Notes under the pieces: generated by a model
Told to the model about the DNA's origin: nothing
Database searches by the model: none
The model's input: the letters and a program-made list of their open reading frames with translations, nothing else
Part shown: one piece after another, positions 1 to 10,057 of the stretch
How the letters are laid out: every line of letters begins with the position of its first letter
Position numbering within the stretch: the stretch's first letter is position 1
Position numbers and translations under genes: made by a program
Assembly: GCA_001931875.2 (NCBI GenBank)
Contig: MSJH02000773.1
Location: forward strand, 1-22,325
Origin: Byssochlamys sp. IMV 00236
Taxonomy: Eukaryota; Ascomycota; Eurotiomycetes; Eurotiales; Thermoascaceae
Reading direction: 5' to 3'
Length of the DNA: 22,325 nucleotides

Positions 1-821
1 ACCCTCAATATATCCTTAGAATTTTTCACTTCCTCGACACCAGCATTCGACCTCGGAACGGGTCTTTTTATTGACGATATTTCATTGAACGAACTCGTTA
101 CCTCATTTAACTGTGCCTCTCTAAACATGCTGGTAAATGTACCTCTTGGCGTGTGGATCTCTCCAACAACTTTGAATCCAAATTTTGCGTATAAACGAAC
201 ACCTGCTGGAGAAGATATCAAAAAAGAATCTCGCCCATGTGCATCTGCCTCTTCAGTTCCCCATTGTAGTAGGATGGAGCCAATACCTTGGCGCTGATAT
301 GCCGGGTTTACTGATATCATATTGAGACCTGCAAGAGATACTTAGAATCGATGCACACGAACTTCGTCATGATGAAACTTGCGCCAGATATTCTTGCGAT
401 TTTCAAGGACCCTCTTCTTTTCGTTCCTAAACATTCTCGAGACGCCCACCCAGGTCTTCACATCCAACGTGCTCGGGTGCCAGTAATCGCGTCTTGGGCA
501 TTTATTTGGCTCTTCCCGCTCTTCTGAGACATCTCCGATATTGGTAGGTTTTACTTCTTGTGTAGTCTGTTCCAGGCTCCATCCGGCAAATCCAACAGGT
601 GTGCCGTCCTCTAAGCAGACCTTACGGAATCCTGCTGACCGTGTCTGGAGTGTCTTTTGTAAGCCCTCAATAGTCCACTTTATTTCTTCCTCCTCCATTT
701 CTTCACATGAGTGAGGAAACATTAGAAGATGTAACGGATTGTCTCGCATTGCTGGAAAATCGCATTTTTGTACTAGCAATTCGGCATCATCAGCATTAAC
801 AGGAGAGAGTGTAAACTTCAT
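1..821 (-). CDS. GNAT-family N-acetyltransferase, partial, frame interrupted
   Basis: This is probably a GNAT acetyltransferase that moves an acetyl group from acetyl-CoA to an unknown amine. The ATG is at 819-821. The first segment (159 codons) contains the beta strands around GFAGW and ends at TAA 342-344. After that stop the same frame reopens and carries the best evidence: LNMISVNP followed by YQRQGIGS, the acetyl-CoA pyrophosphate loop (R/Q-x-x-G-x-G/A), then SSPAGVRLYAKFGF, the usual C-terminal GNAT block. It stays open to base 1, so the C-terminus lies outside the window. The two halves can be joined by removing 329-358 (GT...CAG), but that intron would be only 30 nt. No other phase-compatible donor keeps the conserved strands. 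It is therefore either a micro-intron or a one-stop pseudogene. The family call is firm; gene integrity is not. Confidence 0.75.
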
Positions 822-1106
822 GGTGGCTAAGGATTAAAGATGAATCTCTCAAGAGATGATAACCGCGTGGGTATTGAAAGAAGTTGATCAGTGGGCTGGG
901 TCGAGCAAGTTATCAGCATAGGTAACTTAGAAACAAGCTTAGGAGATGACAAAAATTCACAAAGGGTGACTTGATAACCTTTCCTAATTGAGGAAGTAAA
1001 GTAATATTCCAAGGTTTGCCTTTATTATTTTAAATTAATGTCCTTAAGCTGTGCTGAAGACACGTCCTGGTCTTGCTTAACTGTAGCACTGATATTTAAA
1101 CCGTGG

Positions 1107-1196
1107 ATAACTTACTTAAGTAGCCGCACCGTCCGCCGTACTCAACGCGTCCGACGCGTGAACTCCGTCACGTCCCCTGGCAGAATAACTTACTTA
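1107..1196. repeat. 12-bp direct repeat flanking the MCB pair
   Basis: ATAACTTACTTA occurs at 1107-1118 and again at 1185-1196, start-to-start distance 78 bp, bracketing the two ACGCGT boxes. The copies are exact. The function is unknown; it could be a second regulator's site or a chance or duplication remnant. Confidence 0.5.
1145..1159. promoter_or_regulatory. Tandem MCB (MluI cell-cycle box) elements
   Basis: Two perfect copies of the palindrome ACGCGT lie at 1145-1150 and 1154-1159, 3 bp apart, about 210-225 bp upstream of the MSH6 start codon. In yeasts ACGCGT is the binding site of MBF (Swi6 with Mbp1 or Res), which drives G1/S transcription of replication and repair genes, including mismatch-repair genes. 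The placement fits S-phase control of MSH6. Binding here is an inference. Confidence 0.55.
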
Positions 1197-1368
1197 GCTG
1201 AGCATGTCTACATCCAACTCCTTACGATGGGCTTTTCTCTCATATCCATCCTCTCTGTCTGGGGATTATAATATCTATCCAACAAGTGTATACCGGTACC
1301 TCTGCTAAAGGCTTCTTTGCCCCTGCAATCTTCTAGTCCTGTACCATACTTAATCGTTTGCATCCGCA

Positions 1369-4300
1369 ATGGCGAAGGGAAACGGCGCCGCCTCTTCCCC
1401 GACCATCGCGACCACGCCCTCGTCAGGACCGCTCAAGCGAACCACGTCTAGTACGCAGAATATGAAGAACCAGAGATCCATCCTGGGTTTCTTCCAGAAA
1501 TCCTCGCCCTCTACTCCGTCTACAGCACGAAATGCAGAGCCCGCCTCCTCTCCCGCAGAACGCGCGTCGGAGCAGCGAACGGCCAACAGCGCGAAGAGCC
1601 AGAAGAAGGGTCCTGCGAAAGTGTCGCATAACCTGACTCCAGTCCCAAGCAGTGATGCTCCAGAACCAGAAGATGAGACTGGCCAGAATTCTGAACAACT
1701 AAATGGCTCCACAACACCATCACGAAGAGTGAGTTTACTTAACTTGGTCACAGCTCTAAGACAACGACATGTGCTGATAAGAAATTGGCAGGCTAAGAAG
1801 GCTGTGAAATACGTTGAATCAGATTCTGAGGGCGAAGATGACGACGAGGCGATTTTCCGACCAACGCGAAAAGCTGGCGTTAGTGGCAAGACTGCAAAGA
1901 GGAGGAAGACCTCTCCTGAAAGCGAGGACGATTTCAAGGAGGACGGAGATGCAGGATACTCGGATGACGGTAGGCCCTGATCTGATGCCATTTCAGGTTG
2001 GCAAAGCTAAATTCGGCCATAGAGTTGGATGATTTCGTCGTACCGGACGAGTCAGACGAAGAGCCCAAGCCGTCGAAGAAGAGAAAGAGGCCCTCTATGC
2101 CAGCAAAAAAAGCTTCCTCTGAACCAGCACCACCTCCCTCCGACGGCGATCTTGATCTAGAGCTTCCGGATGCCACGTCAGGGGCAGCCTTGAAATGGAT
2201 CTACGATCCCGAAAATCCAGAGCCTAGAAAGGAACGGGAAACCACGACCGCACCGAAGCCAACACCAGAACAACGACGGGGTAAGGCTCATATGACGGAG
2301 CCAGAACAGCGATACCCATGGCTTGCCAATATCACCGACATAGACCGAAATCCTCCGGGTCATCCTGATTATGACCCGCGCACCATTTATATCCCGCCAT
2401 TGGCTTGGTCCAAGTTTTCTCCTTTTGAAAAGCAGTACTGGGAGATCAAGCAGAAGTTCTGGGACACTATAGTTTTCTTCAAGAAGGGAAAGTTCTACGA
2501 GCTGTACGAAAACGATGCGACAATTGGTCATCAGCTTTTCGACCTGAAGCTTACGGATAGAGTGAACATGCGCATGGTTGGAGTTCCTGAAATGAGTTTA
2601 GACCATTGGGCAAACCAGTTTGTCGCCAAGGGCTTTAAGATTGCACGTGTGGACCAGTCTGAGTCTGCTCTCAGCAAGGAGATGCGAGAGAGAGACGATA
2701 AGAAAGGCGGAAAGTCTGCTAAAGAAGACAAAATCATCAAGCGCGAGCTCTCGTGTGTCCTCACAGCAGGAACTCTGGTCGACGGATCTATGCTTCAAGA
2801 TGACATGTCTACGTACTGTGTTGCTATCAAGGAAGCTATTATCGACAATCATCCAGCCTTCGGGATTGCGGTCGTCGATACGGCCACTGGCCAGTTCCAC
2901 TTGACTGAGTTCGTTGACGACGCCGACATGACAAAGTTCGAGACATTTGTCGCCCAGACAAGGCCACAAGAGCTGCTGTTAGAGAAATCGACCGTTTCCC
3001 AGAAGGCTATGCGTATACTCAAGAACAACACTGGCCCGACCACCCTCTGGAACCATCTGAAGCCTGGGAAGGAATTCTGGGAGGCCGACATCACGCTCAA
3101 AGAACTTGATGCCAGCGAATACTTTGTATCAGACGATAAGGACAATGTGGAAGCTTGGCCACCTGTTCTCCGAGACGCTAGAAACAAAGAGCTTCTCATG
3201 TCTGCCTTTGGTGCGCTGGTGCAATATCTGAGAATGCTGAAGATTGAGCGTGATCTAATCACCATCGGCAATTTTACTTGGTATGACCCGATTAAGAAGG
3301 CTACCAGTTTAGTTCTTGATGGACAAACTCTTATCAATCTTGAAGTCTTTGCAAACTCGTTCGATGGAGGCTCTGAAGGGACACTATTCCAGCTCCTGAA
3401 CCGCTGCATTACCCCGTTCGGGAAACGTATGTTCAAGCAGTGGGTTTGCCACCCTCTTATGGACAAAAAGAAGATCAACGCCAGATTGGATGCGGTCGAT
3501 GCCTTGAATGCCGATCGTAGCGTTCGCGACCAATTCTCTTCACAGTTGACCAAAATGCCAGACCTGGAACGCCTTATTTCTCGTGTTCATGCAGGTAGCT
3601 GCAAGGCACAGGATTTCGTCCGTGTCCTTGAGGGTTTCGAACAGATAGACTACACCATGAGCTTACTGAAGGATATTGGCGACGGCGAAGGTGTCATTGG
3701 TAAACTTATTTCGTCTATGCCTGATCTAGCCTCCCATCTTGAGTATTGGAAGACAGCTTTCGACCGCAGCAAAGCAAAAGAGAACGGGATCCTTGTCCCC
3801 CAACCCGGTATCGAAGAAGACTTCGATGCATCTCAACAACGGATCGATGATATTCACCAAGATCTTGAAAATCTTTTGAAGAAGGCACGCCGTGACCTTG
3901 GTTCTAGCGCCATCTGCTATAGAGACAACGGCAAAGAAATCTACCAGCTTGAAGTCCCGATCAAGGTCAAGAATATCCCAAAGAACTGGGACCAGATGTC
4001 TGCAACCAAGCAAGTGAAGAGATACTACTTCCCGGAGCTGAGAAAATCAATCCGTCAACTGCAAGAGGCCCAGGAAACGCACAGCCAGATCGTCAAGGAA
4101 GTTGCTGGTCGTTTCTATGCCCGGTTTGACGAGAACTACGACACATGGCTTGCTTCCGTGAAGATCATCGCCCAGCTCGACTGCTTGATCAGCTTGGCCA
4201 AGGCGTCGGCATCACTTGGAGAGCCGAGCTGCAGACCTGTGTTCGTAGATGATGAACGCAGTATTCTAGAGTTCGAAGAGTTACGCCATCCTTGCATGCT

Positions 4301-5158
4301 TCCGAATGTGGGAGACTTTATCCCTAACGATGTCAAGCTCGGTGGAGAGACGTCAAATATCAACCTTCTCACCGGTGCCAACGCGGCTGGAAAGTCGACG
4401 GTTCTCAGAATGGTATGTCATCCCCGAATATCAAAGCCACACTTGTGATACTAATCCAATCTCAGACCTGCGTTGCTGTTATTATGGCGCAGATTGGCTG
4501 CCATATACCTTGTCGATCAGCCCGTCTGACACCAGTTGATCGGATCATGTCGCGTCTTGGTGCAAACGACAATATCTTCGCGGCACAGTCCACCTTCTTT
4601 GTCGAGCTGTCAGAGACGAAGAAGATTTTGTCCGAGGCCACCCCCAGGTCTCTCGTTATCCTGGATGAATTGGGTCGTGGTACCAGCTCTTATGACGGTG
4701 TTGCAGTTGCGCAAGCTGTTCTACATCATATTGCGACTCACATTGGAGCTCTTGGCTTTTTCGCAACCCACTACCACTCCCTCGCTGCCGAATTTGAAGG
4801 TCATCCAGAAATCAGACCACGCCGCATGCGTATCCATGTTGATGAGGAGGAGAAGCGTGTCACCTTCCTCTACAAGCTGGAGGATGGTGTCGCTGAAGGA
4901 AGTTTTGGTATGCACTGCGCCTCCATGTGCGGTATCCCCAAGAAAGTTATCGACACAGCCGAAATGGCTGCCAAGCAGTGGGAGCATACTAGTCGCTTGA
5001 CTGAAAGTCTCGAGCGCCGCAAAGGCGGCGGTCTTATTGGACTTGGATGGTGGAGTGATGTTGCCTGGGCTCTCCGCGAGTCCAAGGGTGAAGAGACGTC
5101 CAATGGCATCACCGAGAGAGGACTAGAGGTCCTCCGGAAGGCCATTGAAGCTCTCTGA
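1369..5158 (+). CDS. MSH6: DNA mismatch repair protein MSH6
   Basis: This is the MutS homologue that pairs with MSH2 (MutS-alpha) to detect base mismatches and small loops in the nucleus. Exons are 1369-1728, 1792-1969, 2023-4412 and 4466-5158, giving 1206 residues, close to the 1242 of yeast Msh6. The N-terminus is disordered, with a PCNA-binding PIP box at residues 35-42 (QRSILGFF), acidic stretches and a basic KKRKRP nuclear signal. The mismatch-reading Phe-x-Glu is F337-Y-E339 (KGKFYELYE). The C-terminal ATPase has Walker A GANAAGKST (964-972, K970), the Walker B/signature region LDELGRGTS (D1043, E1044) and the ATHYHS switch. Introns are 63, 53 and 53 nt. Intron 2 uses donor GTAGGC and acceptor CATAG at 2022, with branch GCTAAAT; this is the only choice that keeps the frame. 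Intron 3 cuts just after Walker A and has branch ACTAAT. Intron 1 is a multiple of three without a stop. MCB boxes upstream suggest G1/S control. Confidence 0.96.
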
Positions 5159-6109
5159 AGAAGCCAAACATTAGAATGATGTGCTCGGACGGTTTATTTC
5201 GTTGACTATCTTGTTCGATTTTGCCATTGCTGTACAGCCCATAATATTTCGCTGGGGCATGGGGTCTGGAGTTCTATCGGGCATATATATTCCGACGTGC
5301 CTATTATCTTTTCGTGTCGTGTATCTTGACAAAATTGATGTTTCGGTTGGTACAATATGTGTATATGGAACAGATATAGGGCTATAGATTAACGTTAGAT
5401 CTGGTATCTATATTTATTGTTTCTTCGACGAAAATACCCAATATCTATTATCCATTCAAGTTCTGAGTAACTATCTATCCTTCTCTCCATTTTATATTCA
5501 TCGATGTCCTATTGTCTAGTCTCGAAAGACAAATAGTGTAGGAAGAGTAAGAGACGCGATGAATACGAGCGCAGCAATGCGATGATGTGTGGTGACCTAG
5601 TCTCACGTTCATCTTCTTGTTTATCAAACGAGGAGGCTTGGATCCTACGATAAAGTAGAAAAGTGAGATGAAAAGAACTAAGACTAAGGTAGCAAGCAAA
5701 CTTTGTTTTCTCTTGGTTTCTGATTTATTTTCCCGAAATCTTTTTTCAAGAAAGGAGGATACCCGATTCCATCGATCCCAATCCCAATTCCCAAGTTACA
5801 TAAAGATATGAGAAGGGGAAAAAAGTGAGGGATTCAGATCACTCCTTTAATGCCAAATAAGATGAGGGATAATAACGCAAAGACGACAAAACGGGGAAGT
5901 TCCCGACAAAACTCAAGTGAGAGTTGGATTACATGTCGTGTGTGTGTGTGATTGGAAAGAAAAACAGAATTCAGGCCTTCAGGACCGCACTTGTAACTCG
6001 GTAGATAAGAGTAGACCAGGGGATGATAAACGCATGATGATCGTGTAGAGGCACTCTAGAAGAGTGAAATGGCCACAATAACATGATCTGATGCTCTTAT
6101 CGAGTGAGT
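5159..6109. other. Convergent 3' flanks of MSH6 and the Myb-like gene
   Basis: This 951-bp stretch lies between two convergent stop codons, so it holds both 3' UTRs and terminators. It is AT-rich after 5380 and purine-rich around 5640-5830, with a short GT run at 5938-5950. The longest frames (68 and 74 codons) have no recognisable content, and one of them has no ATG. I see no gene here. Confidence 0.6.
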
Positions 6110-6869
6110 TTAGTTCCCTTCGCTCTTGAGGAATCTGTCCAGATCAGCAGAAAGAGCGCGGTCTTCCGCATCGAGCTCGAGAGACGGCAAGGGGTTGCCC
6201 ATGTCGTCAAGAGTTTCGTGCTTGCCGGTCTCCTCAGCTTTGACCTTGGAGGTCTTGGTGGTCCTATAATCGATGTAAGCCATATTGATCTGTGGTCAGA
6301 GTGGAAGAGCGTAAACTCACTTCTTAGGGCTGCCAACCTTGACGGCAGTTCCCTTCTTGCGTTGACGCTTCGGGGTGGGAGTCGGGGTTTCGTCGAGATC
6401 GTTCAACTGAGCATCAGTAGGGAGACTGCTGTCAGGGGTTTCGTTGTTGTCGGTGATGGCAGGAGTGGCCTTCTTGCGTTTAGGGGTACCCTTCTTCGAG
6501 GCGGGAGTAGCGGTGGATTCGTCATTTTCCCCTTCATTTGCAGCGAGGGTTTTGGACTTGGCCCCGCCAGTAGTAGCAGAGGCGGAGGAGTCCCCGTGCA
6601 GTTTGAGCAGCTTACGACGGGCACCGTTGTAGACGGTAGCCGCTGAGTCTTTAGTCTTGTACCCGCCTTTCTGGGCAAGAAGCTGGTAATCAACCTGCAA
6701 GGAATGAGATAAGCATCATTCATAAATATGGAGAGGTCATCAGAGCTTTATCACATAGCGGACTGACCTTGCCGTCGGTGGTCGAGACCATGCCGAGGAT
6801 CAGAATCTTCGCCTCACTCGCGGTGAGACCGAGGACAAGCTCATTCTTGGCAGTAGACGGAGAAGACAT
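6110..6869 (-). CDS. Small lysine-rich nuclear protein with Myb-like N-terminal domain (tentative)
   Basis: Exons on the minus strand are 6869-6768, 6694-6321 and 6263-6110, giving 209 residues. Intron 1 (73 nt) has donor GTCAGT and acceptor TTGCAG. Intron 2 (57 nt) has donor GTGAGT, a CTGAC branch and acceptor TATAG; using the earlier CACAG would break the frame. Residues 14-56 form a compact helical block (LTASEAKILIL, DGKVDYQLLA, GGYKT, VYNGARRKLLKL). This resembles the fungal Myb/SANT-like domain found in many small ascomycete proteins, which are sometimes named histone-H1-like. The rest is disordered, rich in K, T, P and S, with repeated TPxxKRKK/TPKRQRKK basic patches that look like nuclear signals or DNA-contacting tails. 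The C-terminus ends in an acidic/Leu helix (LDRFLKSEGN). A nuclear, DNA- or chromatin-associated role is inferred. The gene structure is better supported than the function. Confidence 0.8.
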
Positions 6870-7240
6870 GGTGGTAGATCTTAATGGCACGTATGATAAT
6901 GGGTTAGATGTTTGCTTTGGAGTTACCAAGGGACGAATGTTGAAGGATGGTGATGGTACCAGGTAGCTTGTGAGGAAGAAGAGGGGTGATGGAGTGAAAG
7001 GTGAGCAGGGAGGAACACCACGAGAAAAAGGCACAAGAAAGTAAACAAGCCATTGTCAGTGAATGAGAGCCCTAGGGATCTTCCCAGGTCCGGAATCTCA
7101 CAGAAAAGTGCGGCTGGGAGAAAAGCGGATCCTGTACATTCACATAAGGCCTGCAGAGCTGCACGCAGATTTACTAGAACAACCTTCTTGAAGATTTGAA
7201 ACCAGATAAGGGTATCAATATTTCGTACATTGCATGATTA
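6870..7240. other. Promoter region of the Myb-like gene
   Basis: This 371-bp stretch lies between the Myb-like gene start and the stop of the next minus-strand gene. Read on the minus strand, the part near the ATG is strongly pyrimidine-rich (around 6960-7020), as is common in leaders of highly expressed fungal genes. I see no ORF or other element I can name. Confidence 0.5.
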
Positions 7241-8158
7241 TTAGTTCTTCTTTGATGGTACATTCTTTTGAATCTGGTTGTACACATGTTCCCAGATCTC
7301 CGGATAAAAAGTCGATGTCGACTTCGCAGGTTTGCTCTTCTCCGTCGTGTAAAATTTGCGGAGAGTACTCAACTGCCACCAACGAAGCGGCGCTGGGTTC
7401 TGATTTCTGAAGCTGACCGGTCGTAGTAGCTCCTTGTCCGGAACGAGATCGGCAAGCCGTACCTCCGTCTGTCGAGGGATGGTGGTGAACTTCATCGTGT
7501 TGAGATAGAGCGTCGCGCTTGGGGGAAGATTTTTGGCGTATTCAATCGCCGTTTCCCTGGACTTTCGAGCAGCGACTGGCAGAGCAAGATGGATATAATT
7601 CACGAATGGCCCAGAGGTATAGGCCACAAAGAGTAGAGGAAGAGCTCCACCAATAACAACTATCTCAATCAGTCAGCCATGAACGATGGCCCATCGAATA
7701 CGGAGACCACGTACCAGCTGGAGCAATATACCACGGGAAATCCGAAGCAAAGAAGGCCGGAGCAACGACCAAGCACGAGACTCCGAAGATGAATATCGTG
7801 GTGATGCGGAGCATTCCCAGGAAGATTGTCTTTCCCGTTCCTCCATGGTATATCAAAATCCTCTCTGGTGGCCCTACAATCCTCTGTCAGCGCCCATTGC
7901 TCATTGTGACTGCATCTCGAACCTCATACCTCGCCTAACTGTGGTTTTTGCGTGAGTTGCCGGAGTCGGAGGGGAAGGGCGCGGAGCTGCAGGAATAGCA
8001 TTGCTTGTCTTTGTGGGAAGTGCTGACTCTTTAGGAGCTCGAGGGACTCTTGTAGTCGTCTTTAAGCGGAGGAATAAACGGCTGTTGAGATCTCGTCGCA
8101 CCCATCGGGGCAAAGACGACATCCGCAGTTGCGGATGGAAGAGAATCTGCGGTCTCAT
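7241..8158 (-). CDS. Mitochondrial TMEM70/TMEM186-like inner-membrane protein
   Basis: Exons are 8158-7930, 7873-7715 and 7659-7241, giving 268 residues. The introns are 56 and 55 nt, donors GTATGA and GTACGT, both with CTGAC/CTGA-type branch sites. The first ~45 residues are rich in Arg, Ser and Leu and nearly free of acidic residues, as expected of a mitochondrial presequence. A Pro/Ala/Thr linker follows. The core starts at LIYHGG (residues 83-88), then come two hydrophobic hairpin helices (about 96-118 and 126-146) and a soluble C-terminal domain. The order of a short beta motif, two-helix hairpin and C-terminal domain matches the TMEM70/TMEM186 group. In animals, TMEM70 helps assemble respiratory complexes V and I. 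The same role here is inferred from the architecture, not from a motif. An internal Met at residue 13 is an alternative start. Confidence 0.75.
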
Positions 8159-8506
8159 CGACTTGGGCCCTAATCACTTCAATTGACGAATAAAGAATCT
8201 CCGGTATTATCCGGGGAATAGTTAACTCGCAGTTGCGTTGAATTGAAACCTGTCAACTTGAGAATGCGGCGATAAATAAAGATAGCAATAATTACCGTCC
8301 AGAGCTCAAGATTCTCCGGCGAAGCTCTGCGGGCCGAAGCACGGCGGTCTTGGCTCGCATCACGGTCTCACCCAGAGACAGCCTATTGCTCTTTCGCGCG
8401 ACGTTACCTCTGTGCTGCTTATACAGGTCTGTTTGGCCTTCAATATCATATCCACAGCATGTGCAGCCTTCTGTCATGACAAGTTCACCCATATACCGTT
8501 GAAACT
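8159..8506. other. Bidirectional promoter, TMEM70-like / glutaminyl cyclase
   Basis: This 348-bp stretch separates the start codons of two divergent genes and must serve both. It contains no long ORF. No TATA box or named regulator site stands out. Confidence 0.5.
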
Positions 8507-9706
8507 ATGGCCTACCCGACTCACTGCGGTGGTCTGCGAGGGGTCCGACGATCATATGCCATATGCCTGGGATTCCTCTGGCTTGCACTCCTCTGCGGAG
8601 CATACCAGACCATATCAGACGAGACATTAAAGAACCTCCCGCAACCAAACGGTGAATTCGACATTCACAATGGTGCCCTTCTCGCCCCTATCCTTCGACC
8701 TCGTGTTCCAGGCACTCCCGGCTCGACAGCCGTCTTGAACCACTTCGTCGACTTCTTCCACACGCAACTCCCCGACTGGAAGATAGAATTCCAGAATTCT
8801 ACATCGAAGACACCAGTCTCAGGAAACAAGGATGTACCATTCGTGAATTTGATTGCGCGTCGCGATCCGCCATGGGCTGCGCCAGGAGATGTCGGACGGC
8901 TGACGCTGGTCGCTCACTACGACAGCAAGTACGAACCGAAGGGTTTCATCGGAGCAACCGATAGTGCTGCACCATGTGCGATTATCATGCATGCTATGCG
9001 CAGCATCGACGCGGCATTAACCAAGAAATGGTCTGCAATGGACGCGCAGGGAGAAACGGACACGGCACTGGAGGAACAAAAGGGTATCCAAGTCCTCTTC
9101 CTGGACGGAGAGGAAGCATTCAAGAGTTGGACAGCTACAGATTCGCTATACGGAGCGCGCTCCCTGGCAGAGCAGTGGGATTTTGAAATGAATCCCGCCA
9201 TGTCGACTTTCAAAACGCCCCTGACTTCAATATCACTCTTCGTCCTCCTCGACCTGCTAGGCGCGAAGGATCCCGGAATCCGGTCCTACTTCAAGACTAC
9301 TCACTGGGCGTATCAGAATATGGCCGGTCTTGAGAAACGGCTGCGCGATCTTAAGCAATTCAAATCTTCATCCGACAGTGGGAATAAATGGTTCACGGAT
9401 GCTTCAAAGTCAGAAAATGAGATCATGTCGTGGTCTGGTATCCAAGATGACCATATCCCTTTCCAAGCGCGAGGCGTTGAAATCCTCCACGTCATAGATA
9501 CGGGTCATCCTACGGGATTCCCGTCCGTATGGCACACATTAGATGACGACGGGGAACACTTGGACATCCCCACCGTCGAAGACTGGAGCCTGCTCGTTAC
9601 TGCCTTTGCGGCAGAGTGGATGGAACTAGAGGGATACATGGGAGATACCCCGGAGCCGGTTTCAAAGAACGGAGATTCAAATTCCAAGAGGAAGACGGAG
9701 TTGTAA
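8507..9706 (+). CDS. Glutaminyl-peptide cyclotransferase (M28 fold)
   Basis: This is a single-exon gene of 399 residues. It is predicted to cyclise N-terminal Gln or Glu of peptides to pyroglutamate, releasing ammonia or water, in the secretory pathway. After a basic stretch (RGVRR) a hydrophobic segment at about 17-33 acts as signal peptide or membrane anchor. The zinc site is visible: D139 in HYDSK, E203 in LDGEEAF and H343 in FPSVWHT. E202 is the neighbouring general base, and D249 (VLLDLLG) and D315 (IQDDHIPF) match the catalytic aspartates of human QC. The C-terminus is charged and Ser/Lys-rich. The IQDDHIPF and SVWHTLDDD blocks separate this from ordinary M28 aminopeptidases. The start was chosen because it is the first ATG that includes the hydrophobic segment. 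The gene is divergent from the mitochondrial gene and convergent with the transporter. Confidence 0.92.
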   Translation: MAYPTHCGGLRGVRRSYAICLGFLWLALLCGAYQTISDETLKNLPQPNGEFDIHNGALLAPILRPRVPGTPGSTAVLNHFVDFFHTQLPDWKIEFQNSTSKTPVSGNKDVPFVNLIARRDPPWAAPGDVGRLTLVAHYDSKYEPKGFIGATDSAAPCAIIMHAMRSIDAALTKKWSAMDAQGETDTALEEQKGIQVLFLDGEEAFKSWTATDSLYGARSLAEQWDFEMNPAMSTFKTPLTSISLFVLLDLLGAKDPGIRSYFKTTHWAYQNMAGLEKRLRDLKQFKSSSDSGNKWFTDASKSENEIMSWSGIQDDHIPFQARGVEILHVIDTGHPTGFPSVWHTLDDDGEHLDIPTVEDWSLLVTAFAAEWMELEGYMGDTPEPVSKNGDSNSKRKTEL

Positions 9707-10057
9707 GCTTTCCTTGCTGTTTCCGCTTTCAATACAGTACACATTGCTACCATTCCATGTCTTTCTTATATTATCATTTTGTTGACATGATGTGACGCTT
9801 GCTTTCTGCGTCGAGTGAGTGGGAAAGATGCTAACAGATCTCTTTCTTTCATAGTCCATGATTTCTCTTTCTGTCCCGACATGGTCTTTCCAGCTTGATA
9901 TGCATAGAAGGCGTTAGGTAACGGGTAATCATTATAGATATTAGTAGTCGTTATTATATACAACATTATGGTGAAGTTGAGCTCTGCCTCGGGCGCCGTT
10001 TCTGTTCAAAGGCGCAGAGTTGAATGGGAGAAGTATCCCGAACAAGTCCATTTCCTC
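9707..10057. other. Convergent 3' flanks, glutaminyl cyclase / YeeE transporter
   Basis: This 351-bp, mostly AT-rich stretch lies between two facing stop codons and holds both 3' UTRs. Overlapping short frames here have no ATG-led, recognisable content. Confidence 0.5.

Larger units (their letters stand above)
822..1368. other. Divergent intergenic region, GNAT / MSH6
   Basis: This 547-bp stretch separates the divergent starts of the GNAT gene and MSH6, so it must hold both promoters. It contains the tandem ACGCGT boxes at 1145-1159 and a 12-bp direct repeat flanking them. A 77-codon frame at 1038-1271 ends about 100 bp before the MSH6 ATG. It has no recognisable content and I do not consider it a gene. 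Confidence 0.6.

Noticed and set aside
1038..1271. 77-codon plus frame upstream of MSH6
   Set aside because: It crosses the promoter elements, has no recognisable content and its end is 97 bp before the MSH6 ATG; an uORF role cannot be shown from sequence.
1350..1991. 213-codon minus-strand frame opposite MSH6 exons 1-2
   Set aside because: It is antisense to the Ser/Pro/Glu-rich MSH6 N-terminus, which produces stop-free complements. It shows no domain and has no promoter of its own.
1970..1996. 27-nt intron 2 in MSH6 ending at TTTCAG (1996)
   Set aside because: It is too short and puts the next exon in a frame with an immediate stop. Extending to CATAG at 2022 gives 53 nt, a proper branch site and the right frame.
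2849..3553. 234-codon minus-strand frame inside MSH6
   Set aside because: It lies wholly within conserved MSH6 coding sequence on the other strand; the content is low-information and Ser-rich, a typical shadow frame.
5475..5699. 74-codon minus frame with a hydrophobic start
   Set aside because: It begins at TTG rather than ATG, lies in the 3' flank between convergent genes and has no splice context or similarity I know.
5938..5950. GT dinucleotide run
   Set aside because: It is only 13 nt, too short to count as a notable microsatellite.
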